In this document: in pieces, positions 5,720 to 5,969 of the stretch
Numbering within the stretch: the stretch's first letter is position 1
How the letters are laid out: each line of letters starts with the position of its first letter
Assembly (NCBI GenBank): GCA_039183635.1
Contig: JBCDBL010000172.1
Coordinates: forward strand, 1-5,969
Reading direction: 5' to 3'
From: JBCDBL01 sp039183635
GTDB lineage: Bacteria > Pseudomonadota > Alphaproteobacteria > Caulobacterales > Parvularculaceae
DNA: 5,969 nucleotides
The notes under the pieces: model-generated
What the model saw: the letters and a program-made list of their open reading frames with translations, nothing else
The model's database searches: none
What the model was told of the DNA's origin: nothing
Made by a program: the position numbers and the translations under genes

Positions 5720-5969
5720 ATGTCACAAATGGCTCACCAATCGCTCGCCCCAGCCGCGCCCGTCGGCGCCTCGGAAGACGGCCAAGACAGCTCATCGGAG
5801 TTGGGCGCCCAAGCTTATCGGCGCCTCAAAAGCGACATTTTGAAATGCGTCCTCGCGCCGGGGACCGTCGTGACGGAGCAGCAAGCGGCGGAACGCTACG
5901 GCCTCGGCAAAGGCCCCATCCGCAGCGCCCTTTTACGTCTGCGTCATGAAGGGCTTGTCATCTCCGAAA
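5720..5969 (+). CDS. GntR-family transcriptional regulator (partial, N-terminal 83 residues)
   Basis: Divergently transcribed from the operon and cut by the right edge. The frame opens at the ATG at 5720; a TAG stop lies three codons upstream (5708-5710), so no earlier start is possible, while the ATG at 5729 is an alternative. After a polar, Ala/Ser-rich leader of about 30 residues comes a winged helix-turn-helix of GntR/FadR type: AYRRLKSDILKCVLAPGTVV (32-51), then TEQQAAERYGLGKGPIRSAL (52-71) and LRLRHEGLVISE (72-83). This follows the family pattern of LxxxIlxGxLxPGxxLxExxLAexxGvsxxPvReALxrLxxeGLV. The effector domain is outside the window, so the subgroup (FCD is most likely for this head) cannot be fixed. 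The head-to-head position suggests it controls the dgc-type operon and probably itself, with the substrate or a breakdown product as effector; this is inference. There is no strong ribosome binding site (GGGA lies about 12 nt upstream). Confidence 0.88.
   Translation, partial: MSQMAHQSLAPAAPVGASEDGQDSSSELGAQAYRRLKSDILKCVLAPGTVVTEQQAAERYGLGKGPIRSALLRLRHEGLVISE

Noticed and set aside
5577..5843. 88-codon plus-strand frame beginning in the intergenic region
   Set aside because: It begins inside the candidate operator, runs through the control region and overlaps the GntR gene in another frame. Its product shows no domain, whereas the frame from 5720 encodes a clear winged helix.

Overview
The window is a high-G+C bacterial segment with dense coding. 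It holds one leftward (minus-strand) four-gene operon and the start of a divergent rightward regulator gene. The G+C-biased codon use, the Ala/Arg-rich proteins and the gene set suggest a proteobacterium, most likely an alphaproteobacterium. That placement is inference from style and gene content, not from a marker gene.

Layout from right to left on the minus strand: a DgcA-type flavin/Fe-S demethylating dehydrogenase (3448-5496), a DgcB-type membrane protein with two [4Fe-4S] motifs and a CCG domain (1531-3444), an EtfA-like electron transfer flavoprotein alpha subunit with a long N-terminal extension (269-1534), and the N-terminal 90 residues of an EtfB-like beta subunit that runs off the left edge (1-272). 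The order dgcA-dgcB-etfA-etfB matches, as I know it, the dimethylglycine catabolic locus of Pseudomonas. The genes are very tightly packed: a 3-nt gap after dgcA and two 4-nt ATGA overlaps, which indicate one mRNA and translational coupling.

To the right is a 223-bp intergenic region (5497-5719) that is clearly more A+T-rich than the genes. It carries a plausible sigma-70-type promoter for the operon and a perfect 14-bp palindrome overlapping its -10 element. Rightward from 5720 is the N-terminal 83 residues of a GntR-family regulator, cut by the window edge. The arrangement suggests local control of the operon by this regulator.

Working model (inference): DgcA oxidatively N-demethylates a small methylated amine such as dimethylglycine, N-methylproline or a related betaine breakdown product. 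The electrons pass to EtfAB and then, through the membrane-anchored Fe-S/CCG protein DgcB, to the quinone pool. The system is a known type. The points worth a second look are the substituted cluster cysteine and altered active-site motif in DgcA, the EtfA extension, the GntR-type control with an overlapping palindrome, and a hairpin over the etfA start. I saw no RNA genes, mobile elements, CRISPR arrays or terminators.
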